DNA of 64,000 nucleotides, taken from positions 248,001 through 312,000 of the forward strand of contig NZ_QAOX01000005.1 in assembly GCF_003050935.1 (NCBI RefSeq), given 5' to 3'. This document shows, one piece after another, positions 1-8,506 of this stretch. The DNA is from Luteibacter sp. OK325 (GTDB taxonomy: Bacteria > Pseudomonadota > Gammaproteobacteria > Xanthomonadales > Rhodanobacteraceae). The stretch's first letter is position 1, and the number at the start of each line of letters is the position of its first letter. The position numbers and the translations under genes were made by a program. The notes beneath the pieces were generated by a model. It searched no databases. It saw only the letters and a program-made list of their open reading frames with translations, and was not told the DNA's origin.

Positions 1-44
1 GGCAGGCCGTTGGGGTCGAGAAGGGGATTGGTGCTGCTGTCCAT
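1..44 (-). CDS. Probable M3-family oligopeptidase, N-terminal end only
   Basis: The complement of the first 44 bases begins with ATG and reads MDSSTNPLLDPNGL before the window ends. An AGGAG ribosome binding site lies seven bases upstream of the ATG. The NPLL...LP opening resembles the N-terminus of oligopeptidase A (PrlC-like cytoplasmic zinc metallopeptidases of family M3), so that is the best guess from 14 residues. It lies 48 bases downstream of the carbonic anhydrase gene on the same strand and could be co-transcribed with it. No catalytic motif is visible in this fragment, so the family assignment is tentative. Confidence 0.45.
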   Translation of the reverse strand, partial: MDSSTNPLLDPNGL

Positions 45-92
45 CGGTAATCTCCTGTCAGGCGCCCAGCGTGGTGCCGCGGCCCGGTCAAA

Positions 93-626
93 TCAAGCCA
101 GGTAGTCGTCTTTCAGGCGCACGTAGTTGGCTGCCGAGTAATAAAGCTGCGCCACCTGCGCGTCGCTGAGCACCCTGACCATCTTCGCCGGGTTGCCCAG
201 CCACAGCTCTCGCTCGCCAACGACCTTGCCGGGCGGGACCACTGCTCCCGCGCCGACGAAACCGTTCTTCCGGATAACGGCGCCATCCAGCACGGTGGCG
301 TGCATACCGATGAGGCAGCCGTCCTCGATCGTGCAGGCGTGGATCACTGCGCCGTGGCCGATGGTCACATCCTCGCCGATGATCGTCGGGAAGCCCCCGG
401 GGGTATACGGCCCATCATGGGTTACGTGGATGATCGCGCCATCCTGCAGGTTGCTGCGGGCGCCGATGCGGATGTGGTGAACGTCACCCCGGGCGACGGC
501 GCCGGGCCAGACGGAGGCGTCGTCGCCGAGTTCGACGTCACCGATGACGGTGGCCGCGGGGTCGACATAGACCCGCGCGCCAAGGCGGGGAAGGATGCCC
601 TTGAAGGGCCGGATCGAGGTAGGCAT
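93..626 (-). CDS. yrdA: Gamma-carbonic anhydrase family protein (YrdA-like)
   Basis: This 177-residue protein is a left-handed beta-helix built of hexapeptide repeats, the fold of gamma-class carbonic anhydrases, which form trimers with metal bound between subunits. The metal-ligand histidines expected for the family are visible at about H67 (QDGAIIH), H91 and H96 (IGHGAVIH). The C-terminal SAANYVRLKDDYL closely matches my recollection of E. coli YrdA. Family members hydrate CO2 or are catalytically silent; activity cannot be read from sequence. It lies just upstream of the M3 peptidase on the same strand. Length is normal and the start is the first ATG of the conserved region. Confidence 0.9.
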   Translation of the reverse strand: MPTSIRPFKGILPRLGARVYVDPAATVIGDVELGDDASVWPGAVARGDVHHIRIGARSNLQDGAIIHVTHDGPYTPGGFPTIIGEDVTIGHGAVIHACTIEDGCLIGMHATVLDGAVIRKNGFVGAGAVVPPGKVVGERELWLGNPAKMVRVLSDAQVAQLYYSAANYVRLKDDYLA

Positions 627-667
627 GGCGCGATTCTAGTCTGTCGCGCCATGCCCGCCGTGGGGCA

Positions 668-976
668 TTACATGAACGAGCCGCCCACGATGTGGCCGTC
701 GGGGTCCATCTTCGGGAAGTAGCGGCTGTTGTTCTGGCGCATTTCCCGGGTGGTCATCATGTCCGGGGTGACCAGCATGACGTCCGGATAGGCCACGTGG
801 AATTGCTCAGGGGTCGGCTTCGTGGCGATAAAGGCATCGAAAGCCTTCATGTCAGTGACGAAACCCGCCGTCGGCTTCGATGGGGCGGCTGGCGCGGTCT
901 GGGGCGAAGTCTGGCATGCCACGAGGGCGGCGCCACCGAGCACGGCGGTGAAGAAGAGAATGGCGAGACGATGCAT
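668..976 (-). CDS. Small predicted lipoprotein, paralogue of the next gene
   Basis: This is a 102-residue protein with a lipoprotein signal ending in LVAC (lipid-modified Cys about residue 21), followed by a Pro/Ala-rich linker and a small domain. I chose the ATG at 976 because it is preceded by AAGGAG and gives a clean signal peptide; a longer reading frame to 1036 has no signal at its start. The C-terminus (TTREMRQNNSRYFPKMDPDG...VGGSF) aligns with that of the neighbouring gene at 1088-1381. The R-x-N-x-R...D-x-x-G-x-I pattern is reminiscent of peptidase-inhibitor I78 proteins, but that is only a resemblance. The function is unknown. Confidence 0.75.
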   Translation of the reverse strand: MHRLAILFFTAVLGGAALVACQTSPQTAPAAPSKPTAGFVTDMKAFDAFIATKPTPEQFHVAYPDVMLVTPDMMTTREMRQNNSRYFPKMDPDGHIVGGSFM

Positions 977-1087
977 GGGAGGCTCCTTGCCTGATGGAGA
1001 GCTCCGATTATGACGCGGCGCGGTCCACCGGATCATGAACGCGGTCGCGTAGGGCGGTAGCGGTGCGGACCGCTACCGCCGGACCGC

Positions 1088-1381
1088 TTAGTTGAACCCG
1101 CCGCCGACGATACGACCGTACTCGTCGGTCTTCGCGTAGAAGCGGCTATTGTCATGGCGGTATTCCAGCGTCGTTGCCTGGCCCGGCATGATGATCGTGA
1201 GGCAGCTGAAATCGGCCTTCAGTTCGACCAGTGTCGGCTTGTGCTCCTCGACGTAGTTCACGAAGCCCGTCGGGTTGACGATGCCGCACCTGAGTGACGC
1301 CGATTGCTGCATGGCATGCGCGGCGCCGAGTGGCGCGAGGGCGAGTGCAGCGAGGGACAGGATGCGGGTAACGGTTTTCAT
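1088..1381 (-). CDS. Small secreted protein, tandem paralogue of 668-976
   Basis: This is a 97-residue protein with a classical signal peptide probably cleaved after AHA (about residue 23). The mature part has two cysteines (SLRCGI and FSCLTI) that could form a disulphide in the periplasm. The tail TTLEYRHDNSRFYAKTDEYG followed by RIVGGGF parallels the tail of the preceding lipoprotein, so the two are tandem paralogues, one lipid-anchored and one soluble. An AGGAG sequence sits upstream of the ATG at 1381. As with its partner, the tail loosely recalls I78 peptidase inhibitors, which is inference. Function unknown. Confidence 0.75.
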   Translation of the reverse strand: MKTVTRILSLAALALAPLGAAHAMQQSASLRCGIVNPTGFVNYVEEHKPTLVELKADFSCLTIIMPGQATTLEYRHDNSRFYAKTDEYGRIVGGGFN

Positions 1382-1476
1382 ATAAGGCTCCTTGCCTGGG
1401 GATGGTCCTGCACGTGGGCTTTTCCTACGCGCACTTGAACTATGACCACCCGAAACCCGCCGTTTCCTGAACCCGC

Positions 1477-2010
1477 CTAGCCGTTTCGCCGACGTATGGC
1501 GTCAGCCTTCGCCTCGTCTTCGGCCGTAACCACCCGTTGCTGGGCATCGAGCTTCGCGCCCAGGATGATCAGCGTGTAATTGGTCGGATCGTAGTCGCGC
1601 AGCAGCGCGATCTCCCGGCGCGCCTCTTCCAGCTCGCGACGATTGATCTGTCGTTCGATTTCCTGCGAGGCGAACGGAAGCGTTTCGCGCAAGGCGTCCT
1701 GCGCCGTCGCGTTCTTAGGATCGAGCTGGCTGACGCTGAGGTAGTACTCGTAGGCATTGTTGCCCTGCGGCGCCACCAGGCGGCCTTCCTTCGTCGCATC
1801 GCGCGCCAGGCCGAGAAGAATATCGATTTCCGGGGCCGACCCGGACGACGGGCTGGCATCGCCGCTCACCGTACCCGAGGCATCCGTGGATGACGCCGTC
1901 TGATGGCTGCGCAACGCAACGACACCGACGATAACCGCAAGCGCGGCCACACCGACGGCAATAGCTAGAACCGTGCGTCGGGGAAACGCCGCGGTGAGTG
2001 TCTGGGACAT
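1477..2010 (-). CDS. TonB N-terminal-like membrane-anchored protein without a TonB C-terminal domain
   Basis: This 177-residue protein has a short cytoplasmic N-terminus, one membrane helix (about residues 13-33), a Ser/Thr-rich linker and a helical TPR-like periplasmic part (APEIDILLGLARDATKEGRL...NAYEYYLSVSQLDP). Xanthomonad atypical TonB proteins often carry such a segment between the anchor and the TonB domain, from memory. Here the reading frame ends after the helical part (DAIRRRNG) and no C-terminal TonB beta-domain follows. It may be a stand-alone scaffold or a TonB relative that lost its receptor-contacting domain. It is divergent from the S53 protease gene. Confidence 0.65.
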   Translation of the reverse strand: MSQTLTAAFPRRTVLAIAVGVAALAVIVGVVALRSHQTASSTDASGTVSGDASPSSGSAPEIDILLGLARDATKEGRLVAPQGNNAYEYYLSVSQLDPKNATAQDALRETLPFASQEIERQINRRELEEARREIALLRDYDPTNYTLIILGAKLDAQQRVVTAEDEAKADAIRRRNG

Positions 2011-2354
2011 GGGGGGTGGTTCCGTGGCACACCCGCAACCAGGTCGTCCCCCTGTTGGACGACCCCAGCGGGCTTGTCATCTTGGCGGCGAAATGTTGCA
2101 GCGACGTTGCGGTCATCGGAAGGTCGCAAGAACTTGCCGTTGGCGCGCCTGCGTGCGTGATGGAATGACAGCGGACATGTTTTTTGCGTGACGCACCTCA
2201 TTTAGACGGCCAAATGTGACTGCGGTCATGGTTCGTCGCGATACACAGGACTACGGTGGCGCGACTGATCGCCCTGAAGACGTGGCATTGAGGGGGGAAG
2301 CCTGGTGAAGGGAGCTCGGTGGGGATACAGCACTCACGCAAGGGAGTAATCACA
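2011..2354. other. Intergenic region between divergent genes
   Basis: This 344-base gap separates the minus-strand TonB-N-like gene from the plus-strand protease and must contain both promoters. I see no coding signal. Visible elements are a CRP-like half-palindrome at 2215-2230, a short perfect repeat TGCGTGACGCA near 2185-2195, and the AGGGAG ribosome binding site for the protease at 2341-2346. Confidence 0.5.
2215..2230. promoter_or_regulatory. Possible CRP/Clp-like site upstream of the protease gene
   Basis: The sequence TGTGA-CTGCGG-TCATG matches the CRP/Clp consensus TGTGA-N6-TCACA fully in the left half and three of five positions in the right half. It lies about 125 bases upstream of the protease start. 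Clp, the xanthomonad CRP homologue, activates several extracellular protease genes, which makes the location suggestive but not decisive. Confidence 0.3.
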
Positions 2355-5300
2355 ATGTCACGCAGGTTCAAACCCTGGCTCGCATTCGCGAGCCTGACGG
2401 CAGGCTATGTCCTGTCGTTACCGTCCGCGGCGACCGATCTGCAGCAGGCGGCACGCGCACTGCAACCCGGCACTACCGCTCGCGTCACCACCACGGTGGA
2501 GAGCACATCCACCTTCGCACTTCCCGGCACCGCGCCGCGGAGCGCCATGGCCCGGTTCGATGCCGGAGCCATGTCGGCAGGCGACACCGTTAGCGGCATC
2601 ACCCTGGTACTGAAACGCGACGACGACCATGAGAAGGCGTTCCGCTCGTACCTGTCGAGCCTCAACAACCCCGCATCGCCTGATTTTCATCATTGGCTGA
2701 CCGCCACCCAGCTCGGCAATCGCTTCGGGCCGTCGGTGCAGGATGTGAAAACCGTGCAGCAGTGGCTGCGCTCGCAAGGCATGACGGTGTCGGGCATTTC
2801 CAGCGACCACATGCGCATCACGTTCTCCGGTCCTGCCAGCGCCGTGGCGAAGGCCTTCGGCACGCAGCTGCATCGCTACACGGTGGACGGCGAGAAGCAT
2901 TTCGCCAACAGCACGCAGACGCGCATTCCCGCGTCACTTTCGCCGGTTATCCGCAGTGTGGCGCTGAATGACTTCTTCCCGAAGCCGCAGCACACGGCAC
3001 CGATGCACAGCACGTTCGATCGCAAGCACGGCAAGTGGAGCACGGCCGACGCGGCGAAGCCCGCGTTCACCGTGCCACCGGGTACGAGCGATCCCAACAT
3101 CACGTATGACATGGTCCCGGCCGATTTCAACCAGGTCTACAACGTGAAGTCGCTGTGGGACAGGCGCAACGCATTACGCGGCGCAGGTGAGACCGTCGTC
3201 GTACTGGAACGCACCAACGTTCAGGCGGACGACGTGACGCGCTTCCGCAACGCATTCCTGCCGGCCGATGCGAAAGGCAGCTTCAGCATTTTGCACCCGC
3301 TGGACGGCGGCGTCGCGTGCGCCGATCCGGGATTGAACGGCGACGAAGGCGAAGCTGCGCTCGACGCCGAATGGGCGGGCGCGGCAGCACCAGACGCGAA
3401 TATCGTGCTGGCCTCGTGTGCCGACAGCGGCGCCACCTTTGGCCCGTTCATGGCAGCCGCGCGGTTGCTTGAAGGCGGTCCCGACGGCGCTCTCCCACCA
3501 TCGGTCTGGAGCCTGAGCTACGGCGCGTGCGAGTCTGGCGACGCCAGCGATGCCTTTGTCGCCGATGCGATCTGGTCATCCGCCGCGGCGGAAGGTGTCA
3601 CGGTGTTCGTCTCCACCGGCGACGGTGGTTCCACGCAGTGCGACCAGGGTGCCTTGTTCTGGTCGACCTCGGGTGCCGCAGTCAACGGGCTGGCGTCATC
3701 GCCCTCTTCGGTGGCGGTGGGTGGTACGGACTTCAACGACCGTGGCCAGCAGTCCACTTACTGGACCGCGACCAACCTGCCCTACTACCAGTCCGCGATC
3801 AGCTATATCCCGGAGATGACCTGGAACAACAGCTGCGCCAGCAGCCATCTCTACACGCTGCTCGGCTACAAGGACGGCATCACTGCGTGCAACGACAGCG
3901 TCGGACGCGGGCAGGATTTCCTTCAGGTCGGCGGCGGTGGCGGTGGTCCCAGCGGCGTATACGCACAGCCGGAAGAGCAGATCGGCCTGAACGGCTCGAC
4001 CAATCACACCTCGCGAACCCTGCCGGATGTGTCGCTGTTCTCGGCGAACGGCATCTTCGGCCATGCGCTGGTGTTCTGCATGTCCGATGCGGACAACGGT
4101 GGCACGGCTTGCGATTTCAGCAATCCGGACAACGTGTTCGCCAACTCGGCAGGTGGCACCTCGTTCGCCGCACCCGCGATGGCCGGCGTGCAGACGTTGA
4201 TCAACCAAGCCGCCGGTGACCGCAGCGGCAACGTGCTCCCCGCGTTCTATGGCATCGCCGCGCGCCAGTTCGGCACCGTCGGCTCGCCGAACACGAAGAC
4301 GCTTACGGCATGCAACGCCAGCAACGGCGCGACGATCGGCACGGACTGCGTGTTCAACAACGTCACCGAAGGCGATATCGTCCAGCCCTGCGGTACCGGT
4401 ACGCCCAATTGCGACACGGGCCACAAGCTCAACAACATCGTCGGCATCGTCGAGGGCGGCGATCCCACCACCAACGCGCTGGTGCCCGCATGGAAGAGCA
4501 ATGTCGGCTACAGCATGGCGACCGGCCTCGGTACGATCAACGCGGCGAACCTGGTCGATGCGTTCCTCGGTTGGGGCGCACCCGCCAAACGCGGTTATGT
4601 CGCGTCGGCGGACTTCCTCTCACTCAACAACCTTTTCACCAACGACGGGTATAGCGACTTCGCCTATGTCGATCCCACCCAGGGCGTGCTCCATTCGGTG
4701 GCGATGAAAGGTGCCGTGAGCCTGTATGACGAAACCCAGGCGATCGATCCCAGCCTCAGCGTGGCCGCGTTCGGCGATCTCATCCCGGGCCTTGACGCAC
4801 TCTCGCTGAAATCCGGCGAGATCGTCCTGCTCGGCGCCGACAACCAGGTCAATGTCTGGGTGTCGACGGGTACCGGCGGCTACTACACGTTCGTGGTGAA
4901 CCATGCGGTCTCCGCCACGTGGAAGCTGCTCGGCGCCGGAGTCAACGACGCCAGTGGTACACAGAAGCTGGTGTGGTTCGACACGGCAACCTCGCAGATC
5001 GTCTGGTGGTCGCTGGATCTGGACCCGACCACGCAGAACGACATCATCGTCACCGCGGAATCCGCACCGATCGATGGCGTCGCCGGTGCCACGCCGACCC
5101 TTGCCGATGCCAACGGCGACGGCTACACGGACCTGGTCTGGACCCGCGCCGACAACACCTCGCTGGCGCTGTGGATCGCCGACCAGCAGGGCAACTTCGT
5201 TGCCCATGCCTTGCCGGATCGGCCGGCAGGCGCGACGCTTTACGGCGTCGGCGATATCGACGGCAATGGCACCACCGACCTGATCTGGACCGATACGGCC

Positions 5301-5594
5301 AATGCCCAGGTCAGTTGGTGGACGCTGGATAGCTTCCGGGTCATCGCGAAGAAGAGCCGTGCCATCCCGGCGGGTTACACACTGGCCAGCATCGGCGACT
5401 TCGACGGCGACGGCATGGCCGACCTGCTTTGGCGCAATGCCAACAACCGCGTGTTCGAGTGGCAGGGAACCGGTTCCGGCTTCACCTCGTTCAAGGTGGC
5501 CGATGCCTGGGGCACAGCCCTGGTACTGGCCAAACAGGACACCGTCCCGGCGAACCGCTTCCAGGGTAGCCGCCGCGTGGTCTCCGCGCCGTAA
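2355..5594 (+). CDS. Secreted S53 serine-carboxyl protease (kumamolisin-type) with C-terminal FG-GAP repeats
   Basis: The 1079-residue product is an exported endopeptidase of the sedolisin family, active in acid conditions. I placed the start at 2355 because AGGGAG lies nine bases upstream and the signal peptide (MSRRFKPWLAFASL...LPSAA) begins there; an earlier ATG at 2319 adds 12 unlikely residues. Residues about 60-215 form the self-removing pro-kumamolisin domain. The catalytic set is visible: E333 and D337 (EGEAALDAE), an oxyanion Asp near 423 (STGDGG) and the nucleophile S603 in GGTSFAAP. From about residue 750 come FG-GAP/VCBS repeats with calcium-loop motifs such as DANGDGYTDL, DIDGNGTTDL and DFDGDGMADL, likely a beta-propeller for substrate or surface binding. 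Confidence 0.92.
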   Translation: MSRRFKPWLAFASLTAGYVLSLPSAATDLQQAARALQPGTTARVTTTVESTSTFALPGTAPRSAMARFDAGAMSAGDTVSGITLVLKRDDDHEKAFRSYLSSLNNPASPDFHHWLTATQLGNRFGPSVQDVKTVQQWLRSQGMTVSGISSDHMRITFSGPASAVAKAFGTQLHRYTVDGEKHFANSTQTRIPASLSPVIRSVALNDFFPKPQHTAPMHSTFDRKHGKWSTADAAKPAFTVPPGTSDPNITYDMVPADFNQVYNVKSLWDRRNALRGAGETVVVLERTNVQADDVTRFRNAFLPADAKGSFSILHPLDGGVACADPGLNGDEGEAALDAEWAGAAAPDANIVLASCADSGATFGPFMAAARLLEGGPDGALPPSVWSLSYGACESGDASDAFVADAIWSSAAAEGVTVFVSTGDGGSTQCDQGALFWSTSGAAVNGLASSPSSVAVGGTDFNDRGQQSTYWTATNLPYYQSAISYIPEMTWNNSCASSHLYTLLGYKDGITACNDSVGRGQDFLQVGGGGGGPSGVYAQPEEQIGLNGSTNHTSRTLPDVSLFSANGIFGHALVFCMSDADNGGTACDFSNPDNVFANSAGGTSFAAPAMAGVQTLINQAAGDRSGNVLPAFYGIAARQFGTVGSPNTKTLTACNASNGATIGTDCVFNNVTEGDIVQPCGTGTPNCDTGHKLNNIVGIVEGGDPTTNALVPAWKSNVGYSMATGLGTINAANLVDAFLGWGAPAKRGYVASADFLSLNNLFTNDGYSDFAYVDPTQGVLHSVAMKGAVSLYDETQAIDPSLSVAAFGDLIPGLDALSLKSGEIVLLGADNQVNVWVSTGTGGYYTFVVNHAVSATWKLLGAGVNDASGTQKLVWFDTATSQIVWWSLDLDPTTQNDIIVTAESAPIDGVAGATPTLADANGDGYTDLVWTRADNTSLALWIADQQGNFVAHALPDRPAGATLYGVGDIDGNGTTDLIWTDTANAQVSWWTLDSFRVIAKKSRAIPAGYTLASIGDFDGDGMADLLWRNANNRVFEWQGTGSGFTSFKVADAWGTALVLAKQDTVPANRFQGSRRVVSAP

Positions 5595-5602
5595 GGCATG
5601 AC

Positions 5603-5636
5603 GACGGGCCGGCCATCGGGCCGGTCCGTCACTTTC
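5603..5636 (+). terminator. Hairpin terminator after the protease gene
   Basis: A 12-bp stem (5603-5614 with 5619-5630, one G-T wobble, ATCG loop) starts six bases after the protease stop region and is followed by ACTTTCC, a weak T tract. It probably ends the protease transcript, perhaps inefficiently. Confidence 0.6.
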
Positions 5637-5720
5637 CTGCACGGCCCTGCGGCCACGCTAGGTTTGGGCAAGCCATGCGCGCCCGGCCACGCTTGAATGG
5701 CCGCACTGCCCAGGAAAGGA

Positions 5721-6185
5721 ATGCCCATGATCTTCGTCCTTGCCCTTCTCATCGGCGTCGTTGCCGGCCTCCGCGCGATGATGGCACCGGCTGCCGTGGC
5801 GTTCGCCGCCCGATTCGGTAGCCTTGCGCTCGCGGGAACCCCGCTTGCCTTCATGGGCTACGCATGGACGCCCTGGATCCTGGGCATTGCCGCACTCGGC
5901 GAACTCATCTCCGACCAATTGCCTTCGACGCCCAGCCGGAAGAGCCCGGTCCAGTTCGGAACGCGTGTCGTCACGGGTGCCCTTTCCGGCGCCTGCATCG
6001 GCGCCGCGCATGATGCCCTGGTCATCGGTCTGGTCGCCGGCGCCATCGGTGCCGTCCTTGGCACACTTGGTGGCTCGGCGATGCGCACGAAGATGGCCGC
6101 CGCGTTCCGCAGCGACCGTGCCGCCGCCATCGTCGAGGACGTCGTCGCGATCGCCCTCGCCGCGCTGGTCGTCTTCTTTGCCTGA
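5721..6185 (+). CDS. DUF4126-family inner-membrane protein
   Basis: This small hydrophobic protein of about 154 residues has four or five Ala/Gly-rich membrane helices (starting FVLALLIGVVAGLRAMMAP) and matches the DUF4126 family, whose biochemical role is unknown. AGGAAAGGA at 5712-5720 serves either the ATG at 5721 or the one at 5727, which differ by two residues; I use 5721. A polar loop around SDQLPSTPSRKSPVQFGTRV is the conserved feature of the family as I recall it. It stands alone between the protease and a convergent TonB-dependent receptor, with only 20 bases to the latter's stop codon. Confidence 0.75.
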   Translation: MPMIFVLALLIGVVAGLRAMMAPAAVAFAARFGSLALAGTPLAFMGYAWTPWILGIAALGELISDQLPSTPSRKSPVQFGTRVVTGALSGACIGAAHDALVIGLVAGAIGAVLGTLGGSAMRTKMAAAFRSDRAAAIVEDVVAIALAALVVFFA

Positions 6186-6205
6186 TTGTCGTTGCTGTGC
6201 CGCGG

Positions 6206-8506
6206 TCAGAACTTCGCGTTGACGTTCACGAAGTACTGGCGCGGCGCACCGGCCATCAAGGTCTGGTTGTAGCCATTCGGATCGGAAGCGACGTAGCCGT
6301 TCGTGCCCGTCGAGGCGAAGTAGCGCTTGTCGAGCAGGTTGGTCACGTTGAGGCCGATGCTCATCTCCTTCAGCACCGACAGATTGCCGATGTCATAGGC
6401 CAGTCCGGCATCGACCACCCAGTACGAGGGCACGGACGAGTCGTCGGTGTAAGTGATGTAACGACGACCCGTGTACTTGCCTTCGATGTTCGCGCGCCAG
6501 CCAGCGAGCTCGTAGCTCACCGAGCTGGAGAACATCGTCTTCGGTACGCCGACCACGTACTTGCCTGCCGTGTGTACGGTGCCAGCGTTCTGGTAGTCGT
6601 CCTGGTATTTGGAGTTGTTGTACGAGAACGAGTTGAGCCAGCTCAGGCCCTGCACCGGCTTCCACAGGAAAGCCACGTCAGCGCCGCGGCTCTTCACGTC
6701 GCCCACGTTGTTCAGCGACGCGGCGCACGTCACCACTGCCGGGCACGGCGTCGTCGCCAGCAGACGATTCTCGAAGCGCGTGTAGAACAGGCCCAGCGAG
6801 GCTTCGAAGGTTTCGCCGTGGGCACGATAACCGGTCTGCCAGGTCTGCGATTCCTCCGGCTTCAGGTGGTCCTTCGCTGCATCGAACGCCGCCTGCGACG
6901 TGCTGAACGGCGTGATGCCGAAGGCGGAGATGTTCTTCGCATACGAGGCGTAGATGTCCTGGTTGGCGTCGAGCTTGTAGTCGATGCCGGCCTGAGGCAG
7001 GAAGCCCTTCTTCGCACGCATCTGGCCCTGCGCGAATGCGGTGGTCGGCACGAGCGAGGTCGCATCGGTAGTCACGCGCAACGACTTCGCGCCGAAGTTG
7101 ATCGTCAACTGGTCGTCGAGGAGGTGGATCGTGTCCTCGGCGTAACCCATGCGCGTCTTCGTCTCGTAATGCTGGAGGAAGGCTCGCAGGAACGGATCCT
7201 GGTCGTTGTAGACCGTGTACAGCGCCGTGTACTGGCCACTCAGCGTGAAGTAGTTGCGCTCCTGGTTGGTGTTCGAATCTTCGCCCCAGATGCCGACCTC
7301 GATGTCGTTGTTGCCGAGGCTGAACTTGAGCGCCGAGGTGATGCCGTAGCGATCCAGCCCGTAGTCGGTCGTACGCATCGAAATAGGCACGGTCGGCGAG
7401 GACGCCTGGTACGGCGTGGCCCACTGACCCTCACCGCGGTCGGCGTGGTAGTAACCCGTGGTATCGAGCGTGGCACCGCCGAGGTTGAACGAGCCCGACA
7501 GTCCGGTAAGCGTGTCACGACGAATGCCGCCGCCTGCGTAGTAGGTCGCGTCGCCCTTGCCATAGTCGGCGGGCAGTGCATTGAGCGAGGCCGGATACTG
7601 CCCCTTGCCGTTTAGCGCGTTGGCGATCTGCACAGCCGAATTCCAGTCCGGCTGCAGGTAGTCCCAATCCCAGCCCAGCGCACGCTGGCTGGTCAGGGAC
7701 AGATCCATGTAGTCGTATTCCTTGCGCTTGCTGCTGTCGACAAAGAGGCTGATGCGATTGCCATCACCCCACTGGTACAGGGCTTTCAGGTTCGCCTGGT
7801 TCGACTTCTGGTCGCCGAAGCCCTTCCACTTGTCCGTGTCCGCGTTGGCGAACGAAACATACATGGAGAAGCCGTGGTAGTCGCCCGAATCGACGCGTGC
7901 GAAGGTGCGGTGCGTCGAATCCGAACCGAGCACCTGGTTCAGGCGCACGCCCGGCGTCATGTCCGGATCGGCCGAGTAGAACTGCACCGTGCCGCCGAGA
8001 TTGGTGTTCGATGCGGTGCCCAGCGCACCTGCACCCTGGGCGAGTTCGACGGTAGCGAGGTTCTCGGTGGTGATGGCTCGCGTGACTTGCAGGCCGTCGG
8101 TGACGCCGTAACCCATCGTGCCTAACGGGATGCCGTCGAGCGTGAAGCCCAGGCGCGACTGGTCGAAACCATGCAGGGTGATCTGCGTCGACCACTCGTA
8201 TGCGCCCCAGGGATCGGCGGACTGGAACTGCACGCCTGGCAGTTTATCGAGCGCCTTCAACGCGCTGGTACCCGGCGTCTGCTGTTTTGTGATCTCCTCG
8301 ACGCCGATACTCTGGATCTGCCGTGTTTCGCCCGGCGCGATCACCGAGACGGCGTCGAGCTGCTTCGCGTCCTTGGTCGTCGCTGCGATATCCGCCGCAG
8401 GCGCGGCCTTGTCGTCGTCGGCGGCGTGGACGAAACCGGCGTGCAGCGACAGTGCAAGCGCGGTGGCGAGGGCGGTGCGACGGAGCGAAGCACGTGCGAA
8501 CGTCAT
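6206..8506 (-). CDS. TonB-dependent outer-membrane receptor
   Basis: This 766-residue protein has a signal peptide probably cleaved after VHA (about residue 28), a TonB-box-like segment (LDAVSVIAPG, about 50-59), a plug domain (GVEEITKQQTPGTSALKALDKLPGVQFQ...) and a 22-strand barrel ending in VNVNAKF with the terminal aromatic expected of outer-membrane proteins. Such receptors import siderophores, cobalamin or carbohydrates using energy from TonB-ExbBD, encoded here at 50.7-53 kb. The substrate cannot be deduced; the plug lacks the N-terminal signalling domain of transcription-coupled receptors. The gene is monocistronic. A 6-bp inverted repeat about 150 bases upstream may be its operator. 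Confidence 0.9.
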   Translation of the reverse strand: MTFARASLRRTALATALALSLHAGFVHAADDDKAAPAADIAATTKDAKQLDAVSVIAPGETRQIQSIGVEEITKQQTPGTSALKALDKLPGVQFQSADPWGAYEWSTQITLHGFDQSRLGFTLDGIPLGTMGYGVTDGLQVTRAITTENLATVELAQGAGALGTASNTNLGGTVQFYSADPDMTPGVRLNQVLGSDSTHRTFARVDSGDYHGFSMYVSFANADTDKWKGFGDQKSNQANLKALYQWGDGNRISLFVDSSKRKEYDYMDLSLTSQRALGWDWDYLQPDWNSAVQIANALNGKGQYPASLNALPADYGKGDATYYAGGGIRRDTLTGLSGSFNLGGATLDTTGYYHADRGEGQWATPYQASSPTVPISMRTTDYGLDRYGITSALKFSLGNNDIEVGIWGEDSNTNQERNYFTLSGQYTALYTVYNDQDPFLRAFLQHYETKTRMGYAEDTIHLLDDQLTINFGAKSLRVTTDATSLVPTTAFAQGQMRAKKGFLPQAGIDYKLDANQDIYASYAKNISAFGITPFSTSQAAFDAAKDHLKPEESQTWQTGYRAHGETFEASLGLFYTRFENRLLATTPCPAVVTCAASLNNVGDVKSRGADVAFLWKPVQGLSWLNSFSYNNSKYQDDYQNAGTVHTAGKYVVGVPKTMFSSSVSYELAGWRANIEGKYTGRRYITYTDDSSVPSYWVVDAGLAYDIGNLSVLKEMSIGLNVTNLLDKRYFASTGTNGYVASDPNGYNQTLMAGAPRQYFVNVNAKF

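Noticed and set aside
6197-7615. 472-residue plus-strand frame inside the TonB-dependent receptor
   Set aside because: Arg/Val/Glu-biased antisense composition with no domain; the receptor frame is strongly supported.
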